Of a stretch of 64,000 nt of DNA, positions 53,734 through 63,783 are shown piece after piece. Every line of letters starts with the position of its first letter. The first letter of the stretch is position 1. The stretch is from NCBI GenBank assembly GCA_013416635.1, contig JACCHT010000002.1:434001-498000 (forward strand), given 5' to 3'. The notes below the pieces were generated by a model, which was not told where the DNA came from, did not search any database, and saw only the letters and a list, made by a program, of their open reading frames with translations. The position numbers were made by a program, and so were the translations under genes. The stretch is from Candidatus Thiodubiliella endoseptemdiera (lineage in GTDB: Bacteria; Pseudomonadota; Gammaproteobacteria; PS1; Pseudothioglobaceae).

Positions 53734-54954
53734 TCAAAGGCGTGAAACACCGCTCAAAACCGCCGCATCAAACACAGCTTTTGGCACGACAGAAATTAAT
53801 CTTTTGTCAAACGGTTTTGGGATAATGTAATCCTTACCAAAACTAATGGCATCAACATTATAAGCCTCTAAAACTTCCTGCGGGACATCAAGTTTTGCCA
53901 AGTCTTTAAGCGCGTGTACAGCGGCAATTTTCATTTCTATATTTATCTCTTTCGCTTTTGCATCTAACGCCCCTCTAAAAATAAAAGGAAAACCCAAAAC
54001 ATTATTAACTTGGTTTGGATAATCACTGCGTCCCGTTGCCATAATCAAATCATTGCGTACCGAATTGGCATCTACAGGGGAAATTTCAGGGTCAGGATTT
54101 GATAAGGCAAAAACAATCGGATTATCCGCCATTGATTTTACCATCTTCTTAGACACTAAATTTGCCGAGGCTACGCCCACAAAAACATCACAGTCTTGCA
54201 TCGCCTCTGCCAAAGTTTGCTTGCCTAAATCATTTGCATAAGCCGATTTTTCTTGACTTAAATTCTTTCTATTTGGCGTTACCACGCCCTTAGAATCCAC
54301 CAATAAAATATTAGATTTTTTAAAACCTAATTCACATAACAAATTAAGTGTTGCAATACCTGCCGCACCTGCACCAAGGCAAGTAAGTGTAATATTTTCC
54401 AAGGTTTTCCCTTGAATTTCTAATGCATTTAAAAGTCCAGCGGCAATAATAATTGCCGTCCCATGTTGGTCATCATGAAAAACAGGAATATCTAGCGCTT
54501 CAATTAGTTGCTTTTCAATTTCAAAACAACGCGGTGCAGAAATATCTTCCAAATTAATTCCACCAAAAGTTGGGGCAATATTTTTCACTGTTTGCACAAA
54601 TTCATCCACCTCTTGCGTATCCACTTCAATGTCAAATACATCCACATCTGCAAACTTTTTGAACAAGACTGCCTTACCTTCCATCACTGGCTTTGACGCC
54701 AAAGGCCCAACATTTCCTAAACCCAATACCGCAGAACCATCTGATATCACTGCCACTAAATTAGATTTAATTGTATAGTCATTCACCAATTCTGGATTTT
54801 TAACAATTTCCCTAACAGGTGCCGCCACCCCTGGCGTATAAGCCAATGACAAATCCTCTTTAGTTTCCAGAGATTTATGCGAAGTGACAATCAATTTTCC
54901 TGGTCGATTGCCCTTGTGATAATCCAATGCTGCTTGATGTAATTCTGAACTCAT
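53734..54954 (-). CDS. NAD(P)-dependent malic enzyme, short form
   Basis: The 406-residue enzyme oxidatively decarboxylates malate to pyruvate. It has YTPGVAAPVREI, SDGSAVLGLGNVGPLASKPVMEGKA, the metal-site FHDDQHGTAIIIAAGLLNA, the nucleotide-binding LGAGAAGIATLNLL and ALSNPDPEISP. The phosphotransacetylase-like C-terminal domain of MaeB is absent, so it is the short bacterial type. It could supply pyruvate and NADPH, or run anaplerotically. Confidence 0.93.
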   Translation of the reverse strand: MSSELHQAALDYHKGNRPGKLIVTSHKSLETKEDLSLAYTPGVAAPVREIVKNPELVNDYTIKSNLVAVISDGSAVLGLGNVGPLASKPVMEGKAVLFKKFADVDVFDIEVDTQEVDEFVQTVKNIAPTFGGINLEDISAPRCFEIEKQLIEALDIPVFHDDQHGTAIIIAAGLLNALEIQGKTLENITLTCLGAGAAGIATLNLLCELGFKKSNILLVDSKGVVTPNRKNLSQEKSAYANDLGKQTLAEAMQDCDVFVGVASANLVSKKMVKSMADNPIVFALSNPDPEISPVDANSVRNDLIMATGRSDYPNQVNNVLGFPFIFRGALDAKAKEINIEMKIAAVHALKDLAKLDVPQEVLEAYNVDAISFGKDYIIPKPFDKRLISVVPKAVFDAAVLSGVSRL

Positions 54955-55090
54955 ATATTGACACTTATTTAATAATGATAAAACGCAAGAAATTATACAA
55001 GATAGCGACTTATGTAAAGTTAATAATAAAAGTGTTAAAAAGTGGAATAAAGTGGTATATAATGTTTATTTATACATAAAAAAGGGGGCT

Positions 55091-55270
55091 ATGCAACTAA
55101 AAAAATCAATTATTATTGGGATTTTGTCTACTGTTTCACTAAGCTCATTAGCATTAATGGGTAGCCAACAGGCACAAACTAATAATTTAAAACCCTTTCT
55201 TGTTATTGGTATTGTTACTCTCATTCTTGGTGCAATAGCAACTTACCAGAAATATTTACAACAGCATTAA
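55091..55270 (+). CDS. Small two-helix membrane protein, unknown
   Basis: The ATG at 55091 follows AAAGGGGG and gives 59 residues with two hydrophobic segments (IIIGILSTVSLSSLALMG and FLVIGIVTLILGAIATY). No family is recognised. It lies 9 bp before mraZ, so it may share the promoter of the division cluster. Confidence 0.5.
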   Translation: MQLKKSIIIGILSTVSLSSLALMGSQQAQTNNLKPFLVIGIVTLILGAIATYQKYLQQH

Positions 55271-55279
55271 TATTGAGTT

Positions 55280-55732
55280 ATGTTTCGTGGGGTTCATAAT
55301 TTAGCAATTGATGTCAAAGGAAGATTAAAAATCCCAACGCGTCACCAAATGCAAATTAACAAACTTTGCGCGGGTAAGATGGTACTCAGTATTCACCCAG
55401 ATGATGCATGTTTATTGCTTTATCCTTTACAAGAATGGTTGATACTTGAAGAAAAAGTCAGTGCCCTGCCATCTCTCAATGTCCACACCAAACGCCTAAA
55501 ACGCAAACTCATCGGTCATGCAACCGACTGCGAATTAGACAGTGCATCGCGTATTCTTATCCCTGCTACACTTAGGGGATACGCAGAAATTGACAAAAAA
55601 ATAATTATGAGTGGACAAGGGCATAATTTTGAATTATGGGATGAAAATGCATGGCATAAACAACTCGCTAATCTCGACTCACTCAGTAAAGAAGAATCTA
55701 TCCCAGATGAGGTTAGCCAATTGTCATTGTGA
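55280..55732 (+). CDS. mraZ: Division/cell-wall cluster regulator MraZ
   Basis: The 150-residue protein has two AbrB-like MraZ repeats (FRGVHNLAIDVKGRLKIPTR and ATDCELDSASRILIPATLR). By family it is a DNA-binding ring that represses the dcw operon. Its stop overlaps the rsmH start by four bases (GTGA). Confidence 0.94.
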   Translation: MFRGVHNLAIDVKGRLKIPTRHQMQINKLCAGKMVLSIHPDDACLLLYPLQEWLILEEKVSALPSLNVHTKRLKRKLIGHATDCELDSASRILIPATLRGYAEIDKKIIMSGQGHNFELWDENAWHKQLANLDSLSKEESIPDEVSQLSL

Positions 55733-56659
55733 CCAGTAATCACCACCAATCAGTAATGTTTGATGAATCCATCAACGGCTTGGCAATCAAAAATAACGGC
55801 CTATATATAGACGCAACTTTTGGTAGAGGCGGACACACACAAGGCATTTTAGATCAATTAGGTAACGACGGCAAAGTTATCGCTTTCGACCAAGACATTA
55901 CCGCCATTGATTATGCCCAACAACATTTTAACGATGCACGCTTGGAAGTTATTCACAGTCCTTTTTCTGATATGCGCACAATTCTTAGCAAAAAATCAAC
56001 TCGGAAAAATCAACGGAATCCTGATGGATCTCGGCGTTTCATCACCCCAACTTGACAATGCAGAACGCGGCTTTAGTTTTAACGCCGATGGCCCCCTAGA
56101 TATGCGAATGAACCAAACCACTGGTATCAGTGCATCTGAATGGCTCGCAACCACGAATGAAACCGAAATTGCCAATGTCATTTACCAATTTGGCGAAGAA
56201 CGCAGAAGCCGACATATTGCCAGTGCCATCAAACAATTTCAAGCAGAAACCCCCCTAGAAACTACCCTACAACTTGCCAATATCGTCGCAAGCGTTGTTA
56301 AAACAAAAAAAAACAAACACCCTGCTACCCGTACTTTTCAAGCTATTCGTATTTTTATCAATCAAGAACTCAAACAACTTTCCGACACACTCGAACAAAC
56401 ACTTGACATTCTTGCCCCCAAAGGTCGCCTGTCAATTATCACTTTTCATTCCATCGAAGACCGTATCGTCAAACAATTCATTCAAAAAAAATCCAAGCAA
56501 AGGCAATTACCCAAAGGTTTACCAATTATGAATAACGAAACTGAGAAAATGCCACTCAAAGATTTAGGGAAAAGTTTTGCCAGTACAAAAGAAATTGACA
56601 ACAGCCGTCGTTCAAGAAGTGCAATATTACGCATCGCTGAAAAGACACTTATATGCTAA
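55729..56659 (+). CDS. rsmH: 16S rRNA m4C1402 methyltransferase RsmH, frameshifted
   Basis: The first frame has [34 protein letters not shown] and IAFDQD and then derails at an A6 run (55990-55995). With five A the frame continues [31 protein letters not shown] and the C-terminal [17 protein letters not shown] in the frame that ends at 56659. The corrected protein has about 309 residues, as usual. It methylates N4 of C1402. Its stop overlaps ftsL by 7 bp. Confidence 0.93.
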
Positions 56660-56922
56660 AAATAACCCTTAATCGTGTTAGTATATTACTTGCTTTGTCC
56701 ATTGTTGTCTTGTCTTTTTTAACAATTTTTTGGCACCACCAAAGTCGTGTACTTTTCAAAATCACTAACTCTGTGCAAAAAACTAATCAAGCAATCATCG
56801 CAAAACAAAAACAGCTGCTGAGTGAATATTTTGAACAAACAAGCGGTAGCAAAATTCAAACAAAGGCTACTAGCCAATTGCGTATGCATCTCCCCACCAA
56901 AGTGAGAGAACTAACTCTATGA
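56653..56922 (+). CDS. ftsL: Cell division protein FtsL
   Basis: The 89-residue protein has one N-terminal membrane helix ([19 protein letters not shown]) and a short periplasmic leucine-zipper coiled coil ([19 protein letters not shown]). With FtsB and FtsQ it activates septal synthesis. It is identified by position between rsmH and ftsI and by build; sequence conservation is low in this family. Confidence 0.82.
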   Translation: MLKITLNRVSILLALSIVVLSFLTIFWHHQSRVLFKITNSVQKTNQAIIAKQKQLLSEYFEQTSGSKIQTKATSQLRMHLPTKVRELTL

Positions 56923-58723
56923 CAGCCAAATTCAAAGCACTTTTCCAAATTTCTAGAACACAGCATTATTCAAGCCGACAAAGCATTGTCCAATGGGTTT
57001 TTATTATACTTATCTGCGGTTTTGGTTACCGAATTATTAGCATTCACCAATTAGATGCTGGCAATATTACTTTACAAGAAAGAGGCGACAAACAAGCGTA
57101 TAAAGAATTTAAATCCACCGCCCGCCGTGGTAACATCTTAGATAGAAATGGTGAAATACTTGCCAGCAGTTTGATTTTGAAAAAGGTAAACCTTGATTCA
57201 ACCCAAATTCAAACTATCTTTATCCCAAAACTCGCTAAAGCGTTAGAAATGTCAGAAATAGAACTGCGAGCAAAAATTGAGCAAAAATTGAGCAAGCGGG
57301 CAGGCAGAAAAAATTTAATACTTCAAAAAAATATCTGGCTCAACAGCCCAATTCTCAAAAAACTGGAAAAACTGAAAAAGGCAAAATTAAAAATTTGCAA
57401 AACCACCAAAAACAAAAAAAATCTGCAAAACGAAAATATACATGGTGTTAGACTGCAAGCAGACACCCGCAGATACTATCCAAAATCCGCTTCATTAGCC
57501 CATTGATTGGTCGCGTCAATCACAAAGGAAGAGGAGTTTCTGGACTTGAAGGTGAATTTGAACCAGTACTTGCTGGGCAAAATGGGATTAAAACTATGCA
57601 TTTTAATCACACTTCGCCAACAGAATATTTTAGTCCCGTGGTAAAAACAGAACTCAAACATGGCAATGACATCACCCTAACCATTGACTCTAATATCCAA
57701 TTCCACACCTACGCTGCCGTCAAAAAATCCGTTGAAAAACACGAAGCTGATTCTGGTTCTGCCATAATCCTCAATCAAGAGGGAGAAATTTTGGCACTCG
57801 CCAACTACCCTGCCGATGACCCAAATGATAAAACTGTTTACCACGCAGAAAATTATCGCAACCATGTACTGTCAGACAAAATTGAGCCTGGCTCAACCAT
57901 GAAGCCATTCACTATGCTTTTGGCATTAGATAAAGGTAAAATTACTGCCACTGATGATGAAAAAATTGATGTTAGCAAGCGTATTGGTCACATTAAGCCC
58001 GATGGTAAATATTTTCAGATGACTATAAAAAAGATTTTGCAAAAATCCCACAATCTTGGCACCGTCAATGTCTCTGAACGATTAACCAAAGAAGATATGT
58101 ATACTACTTGGGACAAATTAGGTTTTGGTCGCCCGCTCGGACTCATCCCCAGCATTGAAACTCCCGGCACTTTAAGACCTCCAAATTCATGGTCAACTGC
58201 AGCCAAACGCACTTTGTCTTACGGCTATGGTCCAATGCAAGCCAATTTAGCACAACTCGCTCGAGCCTATTTAGTTTTTGCCAATGATGGTAATATTCCC
58301 CCGCTCAAATTAGTCAAAGGCGTCAGTTCCTACGAAGAGAAAAGACAAGTTTTTAGTAAAGAATCAACTCATAAAATTGCCAATTTACTTGATGCAGTTG
58401 TATCGCTCAAAGGCTCTGGTTACCGTGCAAGAATCAAGGGCTACAATATTGCTGGAAAAACAGGCACTGCAGAAATGGTAGTTGATGGAAAATACAACAA
58501 AGACGGTGCAAAACGCACTTTCTTCGCTGGCTTTGTCCCCGTCAAAAATCCAAAATATATTATGGTTGTCAGGCTCGACCATCCAAAAAAATGCTATGCC
58601 TACTACAATCCAAAAATAAAAATCTCCTGCGAAGGCTCCAACTCTGCAGCAATGGTATTCAAAGACGCCATGCAAAATATCCTAAACAGCGACCAATCTA
58701 TCAAAATTTTGGCTAAGAAATAA
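56919..58723 (+). CDS. ftsI: Penicillin-binding protein 3 FtsI, frameshifted
   Basis: This septal transpeptidase has a membrane anchor (VQWVFIILICGFGYRI), FKSTARRGNILDRNGEILA and RLQADTRRYYPKSASLA in the first frame (56919-57506). A CCC at 57499-57501, expected CCCC, breaks it. The second frame (57503-58723) has IGRVNHKGRGVSGLEGEFE and the catalytic EPGSTMKPF, SHNLGTV and AGKTGTAEM. The corrected length is about 601 residues. The dcw cluster normally continues with murE and murF; here a 161-bp element and dnaG follow. Confidence 0.93.
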
Positions 58724-58740
58724 GGTTTTATTAAGATATA

Positions 58741-58901
58741 GAGACCTTTGCATAAATAGGGATGATTAGCAAAATGACAGATTTTATTAAATTGTAAATT
58801 TTTTAAATCCACTCCTAGCAGGGCTAAGGGTGTTTTTAAAAAGTTTGTAATTTGATGAAAGATGGCGTTTTGATGATTATTCATATTTATGCAAAGGTCT
58901 C
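58741..58901 (-). mobile_element. 161-bp MITE-like element, reverse orientation (copy 9)
   Basis: The copy is full length with one internal substitution. The flanks ATATA and ATAAA differ by one base, so there is no perfect target duplication. It sits exactly where the dcw gene order stops and dnaG begins on the other strand. Confidence 0.94.
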
Positions 58902-58927
58902 ATAAAGTAATCTATAAACTTTACAAT

Positions 58928-60742
58928 TTACTTGATAGAACACTTATTTTTAACTTTGCTTTTCTGAATGCCTTCCATCACAAGTCGTTGTGCCTCTAAG
59001 GTGTTGGCGTTTGATATTGAACTTTTTACTTTTGCACTTGCTTGGGATTTTTCGGCTGTATTTAGGGCGGATTGGAATTCGTCTCGAGCTTGGTTTTCGC
59101 TTAAATGGGGGGTGAGTACGCAAAGCTCTTGTAGGCGTTTATAGACGCCTTGCTTGGATTTAAAGGGTTTGATTAAATCTTCTTGGGTGATGTCTTCGTC
59201 AATTTCGGCTGAGCGTACTAACTCTAATAATACTTCTGATTTTTCAATATTGCGTACTCGCACTTCAACGGTGCCGTCGGAAAGTGATGGGTAATTCAAT
59301 AGCAGGCTAATCATTTTTGCCATTGAGGCTTTAACCGATTTATTTTCTTTCGGAGCGGGGCTAAAATCGGAGTAATCTCCTTCAAAATCTGGCATTGAAG
59401 GCTCGTAGTCCATTTCAACTGGTGCTTGCATTTGTATATTTTCTGCTTGCCTGTCAAAGGCGATTTGAACTTGCTCAACACTTTGTCCTACTTCCTGTGC
59501 GACACCTTCAATAAGTTGTTGTTGGTAAACATCGTAAGTGACTTGAGTAATCAATATTGAAACTTTTTCTAGGAATAAAGTTTTGCCTTCAATGGTGTTA
59601 AAGTCAACTTCTGCTTTTGCTTTGATGTGATCAAATAGGAATTTTGAGAGTGTTTGTGCTTTTTCAATGCGTTTTTCAAAGTTGCTTGCCGATTCTTTTT
59701 TCACCAGAGTATCTGGGTCTTCACCATCGGGTAGGAATAAAAATTTAATCAGTAAACCCGATTTAATTATCGGCAGGGCAATTTTCAGGGCTTTCCAGGC
59801 GGCAGATCGTCCTGCGTCGTCGCCGTCAAAGCAGAAAACAATGGTTTTGGTGGTGCGGGCTAATATTTGTAGGTGGTCGGGGCTGGTGGCCGTGCCTAAG
59901 GTTGCTACTACTTTGGTGATGCCTGCTTGATGCAGGGCAACTACATCCATATAGCCTTCAACCACCAAGATATAGTCCATTGTGCGTGAGTATTTACGGG
60001 CGTGATGTAGCCCGTAAAGTTCTTTTGATTTAAAGAAAATTGGGCTTTCTTGTGAGTTGAGGTATTTTGCTTTTGCGTTTTTATCAAATGCCCTACCACC
60101 AAAGGCAATCACATTGCCTCTGCTGTTTTGAATGGGGAACATTAAGCGGTCACGGAAAAAATCGTAGTCGCCATATTCACTTGTTTTGATCAATCCCAAT
60201 GCTTTTAAATCGGTAACATCTTGCTCAGTATTTTCAAAGTTCGTTAGCAAATCTTTATTACCTGGCGTAGCAAAACCTAAGCCAAAACGCCTGGCAATTT
60301 CGCCACTAATGCCGCGTTCTTTTGCGTAATTGACGGCTTTGGTTTTGGCAAGTGAGCTTTTCAATTGTTGCTGATAAAACTCGCTAACTTTTTCAGATAA
60401 CGCACGATAGCGTTCTAAACTAGGGTCGGCAGGCTTGCCACTTTTATCATATTCAATTTTGAGTCCAAATTCATTGGCAATGGTTTCAACGGCTTCCACA
60501 AAACTGGCGTTTTCATATTTTTCTATGAACTTAATTGCACCGCCACTCTCACCACATTTGAAACAGTGATATAATTGCTTTTGACTATCAACAGAAAAGT
60601 TGTTATTTTTACCTCCGTGAAATGGGCAAGGTCCACGATAGCCACTGCCCATTTTTTTGAGCGTCAAGCGTTTACTAATCAAATCAACAATGTCAATTTG
60701 ATTGGGTAAATCGTTAAGAAAATTTTGATTGATGTAAGGCAA
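58928..60742 (-). CDS. dnaG: DNA primase DnaG
   Basis: The 604-residue enzyme makes RNA primers. The N-terminal zinc finger uses Cys39, His42, Cys60 and Cys63. The catalytic TOPRIM core has VVEGYMDVVALHQAG and VFCFDGDDAGRSAAWKAL, and a C-terminal helicase-interaction region follows. It is intact and of normal length. Confidence 0.96.
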   Translation of the reverse strand: MPYINQNFLNDLPNQIDIVDLISKRLTLKKMGSGYRGPCPFHGGKNNNFSVDSQKQLYHCFKCGESGGAIKFIEKYENASFVEAVETIANEFGLKIEYDKSGKPADPSLERYRALSEKVSEFYQQQLKSSLAKTKAVNYAKERGISGEIARRFGLGFATPGNKDLLTNFENTEQDVTDLKALGLIKTSEYGDYDFFRDRLMFPIQNSRGNVIAFGGRAFDKNAKAKYLNSQESPIFFKSKELYGLHHARKYSRTMDYILVVEGYMDVVALHQAGITKVVATLGTATSPDHLQILARTTKTIVFCFDGDDAGRSAAWKALKIALPIIKSGLLIKFLFLPDGEDPDTLVKKESASNFEKRIEKAQTLSKFLFDHIKAKAEVDFNTIEGKTLFLEKVSILITQVTYDVYQQQLIEGVAQEVGQSVEQVQIAFDRQAENIQMQAPVEMDYEPSMPDFEGDYSDFSPAPKENKSVKASMAKMISLLLNYPSLSDGTVEVRVRNIEKSEVLLELVRSAEIDEDITQEDLIKPFKSKQGVYKRLQELCVLTPHLSENQARDEFQSALNTAEKSQASAKVKSSISNANTLEAQRLVMEGIQKSKVKNKCSIK

Positions 60743-60782
60743 ATTTTTAACCTAAATAAAATAGAATAAAAAAACCATTTTA

Positions 60783-61679
60783 ATGAAAAAACAAACTTTT
60801 TATCATCCTAAATTTATCCCAACTTGGATTTTAATTTCTTTAATGAAATTAGGTGCACGACTTTCATTTAAAACGCAAGTGGCAATGGGAAAAGTGATGG
60901 GGCGTATTCTGTATCGGGTATTGGGCAAATTTAGACGGATTGCATTAATTAATATTACTCGTTGCTTTCCTGATAAAAATCAAACTGAGGTTAAACAATT
61001 AACCAAACAACATTTTGAGTCTATTGGTATCGCTTTTTTTGAATCGTCTAACTGCTTTTATTTAGACAACGACAAACTCAAACAACGATATAATATCAAC
61101 AATGCCCATATTTTAAAAGAAGCTTTAGCACAAAAAAAGAAAGTAATCTTATTAGTAGGGCATTTCACCACGATGATGTTAGCAGGCAGAATGTTACTTC
61201 AACATTTTAAATTTGCCGATGTTTATCGTCCGCAAAATAACGCATTATTTGATGCGGAAATGACACAGCAATTTATCAAACATGGCTCAACGATGATTAA
61301 AGCCAATGATTCAAGAGCGTTAATCAAAATACTCAAATCAGGACTGCCTATTTGGTATGCGCCTGATCAAGATTTAGGTAAAAAGCGTTCGGTGTTTGTC
61401 CCATTTTTTGGCATACAAACTGCCACCATTAATGCTACCGCAAAATTAGCAAAGATTGATAACACTGTGGTTATTCCGCTCACTTTCTCGCGTAAAAAAT
61501 TGGGCTATGAATTGAATTTTTCTTATGCAATAGAAAATTATCCAACAGCAAATGACACAGAAAACGCCACAACTACCAATCAAATATTAGAGCAACAAAT
61601 ACTACAAGCACCCGAACAATATTTGTGGATTCATCGTCGTTTTAAAAGTCGCCCGAATAGTGAAGAGAGTTTTTACTAA
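60783..61679 (+). CDS. Lysophospholipid/lipid A acyltransferase, LpxL (HtrB) family
   Basis: The 298-residue protein has an N-terminal hydrophobic anchor and the LpxL family pattern NITRCFPD (57-64), VGHFTTMMLAGR (125-136), YRPQNNALFD and WYAPDQDLG. It would add a secondary acyl chain to lipid A at the inner membrane. Oddly, in the family's HX4(D/E) catalytic motif the acidic residue is Met132 after His127, so activity may be altered or the family member divergent. It is divergent from dnaG. Confidence 0.85.
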   Translation: MKKQTFYHPKFIPTWILISLMKLGARLSFKTQVAMGKVMGRILYRVLGKFRRIALINITRCFPDKNQTEVKQLTKQHFESIGIAFFESSNCFYLDNDKLKQRYNINNAHILKEALAQKKKVILLVGHFTTMMLAGRMLLQHFKFADVYRPQNNALFDAEMTQQFIKHGSTMIKANDSRALIKILKSGLPIWYAPDQDLGKKRSVFVPFFGIQTATINATAKLAKIDNTVVIPLTFSRKKLGYELNFSYAIENYPTANDTENATTTNQILEQQILQAPEQYLWIHRRFKSRPNSEESFY

Positions 61680-61749
61680 AAGAGTATCAACCTAAATTCA
61701 ATTAGCGTATAATTGCCTCTTTTATATTTTTAGCAAAAGAAACATTATT

Positions 61750-62010
61750 ATGTCAATTGATACACAAGCAATCATCAAAGAATATCAAACTGCGGAAGGC
61801 GATACGGGTTCTACTAATGTTCAAGTCGCCTTATTAACGGCTCGCATTAAGCATTTAACTGAGCATTTTAAAACACACAAAAAGGACCACCACTCAAGAA
61901 GAGGTTTATTGCATTTAGTTTCTCAGCGCAAAAAATTATTGACTTACCTCAGAGGTAATAATGCTCCTGCTTATTCAGATTTAATTTCTCGCTTAGGTCT
62001 TAGAAAATAA
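61750..62010 (+). CDS. rpsO: 30S ribosomal protein S15
   Basis: The 86-residue protein has [19 protein letters not shown] and [21 protein letters not shown]. It binds 16S rRNA helices 20-22. A strong terminator follows. pnp, its usual neighbour, is absent and prfB follows instead. Confidence 0.97.
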   Translation: MSIDTQAIIKEYQTAEGDTGSTNVQVALLTARIKHLTEHFKTHKKDHHSRRGLLHLVSQRKKLLTYLRGNNAPAYSDLISRLGLRK

Positions 62011-62025
62011 TTCCTTAGTAAGAAA

Positions 62026-62056
62026 TAAAAAAAGCCCCATTTTTGGGGCTTTTTTG
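62026..62056 (+). terminator. Rho-independent terminator after rpsO
   Basis: AAAAAAGCCCC-ATTTTT-GGGGCTTTTTT forms a strong hairpin with flanking A and T runs 16 bp after the rpsO stop. Confidence 0.95.
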
Positions 62057-62082
62057 TGCCTAATTTTCGTTAAAATACCCTT

Positions 62083-63177
62083 ATGGAACTCTCTCCCACT
62101 TATCAAAAAATTAACGATTTAATTCAGCGTTCCACTGCTTTGTCTCAGCATCTTAATTTAGAAGAAAAGCGTGGTCGTCTTGAAGAAGTGCTATTAGAAA
62201 TGGAAAACCCTAATGTTTGGTCTAATCCAGAAGTGGCACAAGCACTCGGCAAAGAAAAATCAACCTTAGAATCGATTTGCCAGACTTTTAATAACGCAGA
62301 TGCGATTTTAGAAGATGCTAAAGAACTGCTAGATATGGCACAATCTGAAAATGATGAAGACACTGCTAACAGTGTGATTACTGATTTGGAAACAATTGAA
62401 ATTTCCATTGCGAAGTTAGAATTCCAAAGAATGTTCAGTGGCAAACTGGATATGAACTACGCTTACTTGGATATTCAATCTGGCTCAGGTGGTACAGAAG
62501 CCCAGGACTGGGCAGAGATGGTGCTACGAATGTATTTGCGCTGGGGTGAAAAACACGATTTTAAAGTCAAACTCATGGAAGTTTCAGCTGGCGAAGTGGC
62601 TGGTATTAAATCTGCTACCATTCATTTTGAAGGAGAATACGCCTTTGGCTGGCTCAGAAGCGAAATCGGCATCCATCGTTTGGTTAGAAAATCTCCCTTC
62701 AATGCTAATGGTAAACGCCACACCTCTTTTTGCTCTGTATTTGTATCGCCCGAGATTGACGATAAGATTGATATTGAAATCAAAAAAACCGACATTCGTA
62801 TTGACACCTATCGTGCTAGTGGTGCTGGCGGTCAGCATGTTAATAAGACTGATTCGGCTGTACGCCTCACCCACTTGCCCACCAACACCGTAGTGCAATG
62901 CCAAGATGGACGCTCACAACATGCCAATAAAGACCAAGCGATGAAACAACTCAAATCCAAACTTTATGAATTAGAAATGCAAAAACGCAATAGTGAAAAT
63001 CAAGAAACCGAAGACGCTAAATCTGACATTGGCTGGGGCCATCAAATTCGTTCTTATGTATTGGACCAATCTCGCATCAAGGACCTACGCACAGGGGTTG
63101 AATCATCTAATACACAAGATGTCTTAGATGGCAACTTAGATAAATTTATTGAGGCAAGTTTAAAAGCGGGATTATAG
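62083..63177 (+). CDS. prfB: Peptide chain release factor 2
   Basis: The 364-residue factor has the stop-codon-reading tripeptide SPF (204-206) and the catalytic GGQ (249-251), so it is RF2 for UAA/UGA. The frame is continuous: at the usual programmed frameshift site the sequence is CTTAAT rather than CTTTGAC, so the classic autoregulatory frameshift is absent. The 3' end overlaps the convergent hxlR-type gene by 6 bp. Confidence 0.96.
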   Translation: MELSPTYQKINDLIQRSTALSQHLNLEEKRGRLEEVLLEMENPNVWSNPEVAQALGKEKSTLESICQTFNNADAILEDAKELLDMAQSENDEDTANSVITDLETIEISIAKLEFQRMFSGKLDMNYAYLDIQSGSGGTEAQDWAEMVLRMYLRWGEKHDFKVKLMEVSAGEVAGIKSATIHFEGEYAFGWLRSEIGIHRLVRKSPFNANGKRHTSFCSVFVSPEIDDKIDIEIKKTDIRIDTYRASGAGGQHVNKTDSAVRLTHLPTNTVVQCQDGRSQHANKDQAMKQLKSKLYELEMQKRNSENQETEDAKSDIGWGHQIRSYVLDQSRIKDLRTGVESSNTQDVLDGNLDKFIEASLKAGL

Positions 63178-63504
63178 CTTTCTTTGTTTTTGGTAACTTT
63201 TACCCCATTTTTCTAACGATAAAATCGTATTTTTAAGTGATTCCCCCTGCTCCGTAAAACTATACTCAACCTTAGGTGGCACAACTTTATACACTTTTCG
63301 ATGAATTAAACCATCACTTTCAAGCTCTCTTAATTGCTTGGTAAGCATTCTTTGTGTAATATTTGGCATAATTTTTTTTAACTCGCCAAATCTTTTTTTA
63401 CCATCAATTAGATGATAAAGAATGACGCCCTTCCATTTTCCACCAATTAAACTAAGTGTTAGCTCTACAGGGCAATTTTCACCTCTTTTTTCATTTTTTT
63501 TCAT
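63172..63504 (-). CDS. HxlR-family transcriptional regulator
   Basis: The 110-residue winged-helix protein has Cys11 (GENCPVE), the conserved [26 protein letters not shown] start of the HxlR domain and [19 protein letters not shown] as recognition helix. HxlR proteins respond to aldehydes, quinones or other electrophiles. It is divergent from a lipoprotein gene, with palindromic sites between them. Confidence 0.9.
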   Translation of the reverse strand: MKKNEKRGENCPVELTLSLIGGKWKGVILYHLIDGKKRFGELKKIMPNITQRMLTKQLRELESDGLIHRKVYKVVPPKVEYSFTEQGESLKNTILSLEKWGKSYQKQRKL

Positions 63505-63520
63505 AGTCCGCCCCTCCCTT

Positions 63521-63540
63521 TAGTATATTAAATGATACTA
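63521..63540. promoter_or_regulatory. Inverted repeat, candidate HxlR operator
   Basis: TAGTAT-N8-ATACTA lies 17 bp upstream of the regulator start. A related TATACTATATATTATA stretch at about 63570-63586 overlaps the divergent promoter. Autoregulation and control of the divergent gene are inferred. Confidence 0.5.
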
Positions 63541-63560
63541 TATGCCAATTATGTGCCTAC

Positions 63561-63588
63561 TTGACAATAATATACTATATATTATAAC
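63561..63588 (+). promoter_or_regulatory. Sigma70-type promoter for the divergent lipoprotein gene
   Basis: TTGACA (63561-63566), a 16-bp spacer and TATAAC (63583-63588) form a good promoter. A MITE now lies between it and the start codon at 63784. Confidence 0.6.
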
Positions 63589-63614
63589 ATAGCGTTTTTA
63601 AATTTAATTAAGGA

Positions 63615-63774
63615 GAGACCTTTGCATAAATATGAATAATCATCAAAACGCCATCTTTCATCAAATTACAAACTTTTTAAAAACACCCTTAGCCCTGCTA
63701 GGAGTGGATTTAAAAATTTCCAATTTAATAAAATCTGTCATTTTGCTAATCATCCCTATTTATGCAAAGGTCTC
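63615..63774 (+). mobile_element. 161-bp MITE-like element, forward orientation (copy 10)
   Basis: The copy is 160 bp (one A missing from an internal A-run) with perfect ends and target duplication AAGGA, which is the Shine-Dalgarno core of the next gene. It inserted in the 5' leader and left an intact ribosome-binding site. Confidence 0.95.
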
Positions 63775-63783
63775 AAGGAAAAA

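Noticed and set aside
55052-55090. Extended start for the small membrane protein before mraZ
   Set aside because: The extra residues lack a ribosome-binding site, while the ATG at 55091 follows AAAGGGGG.
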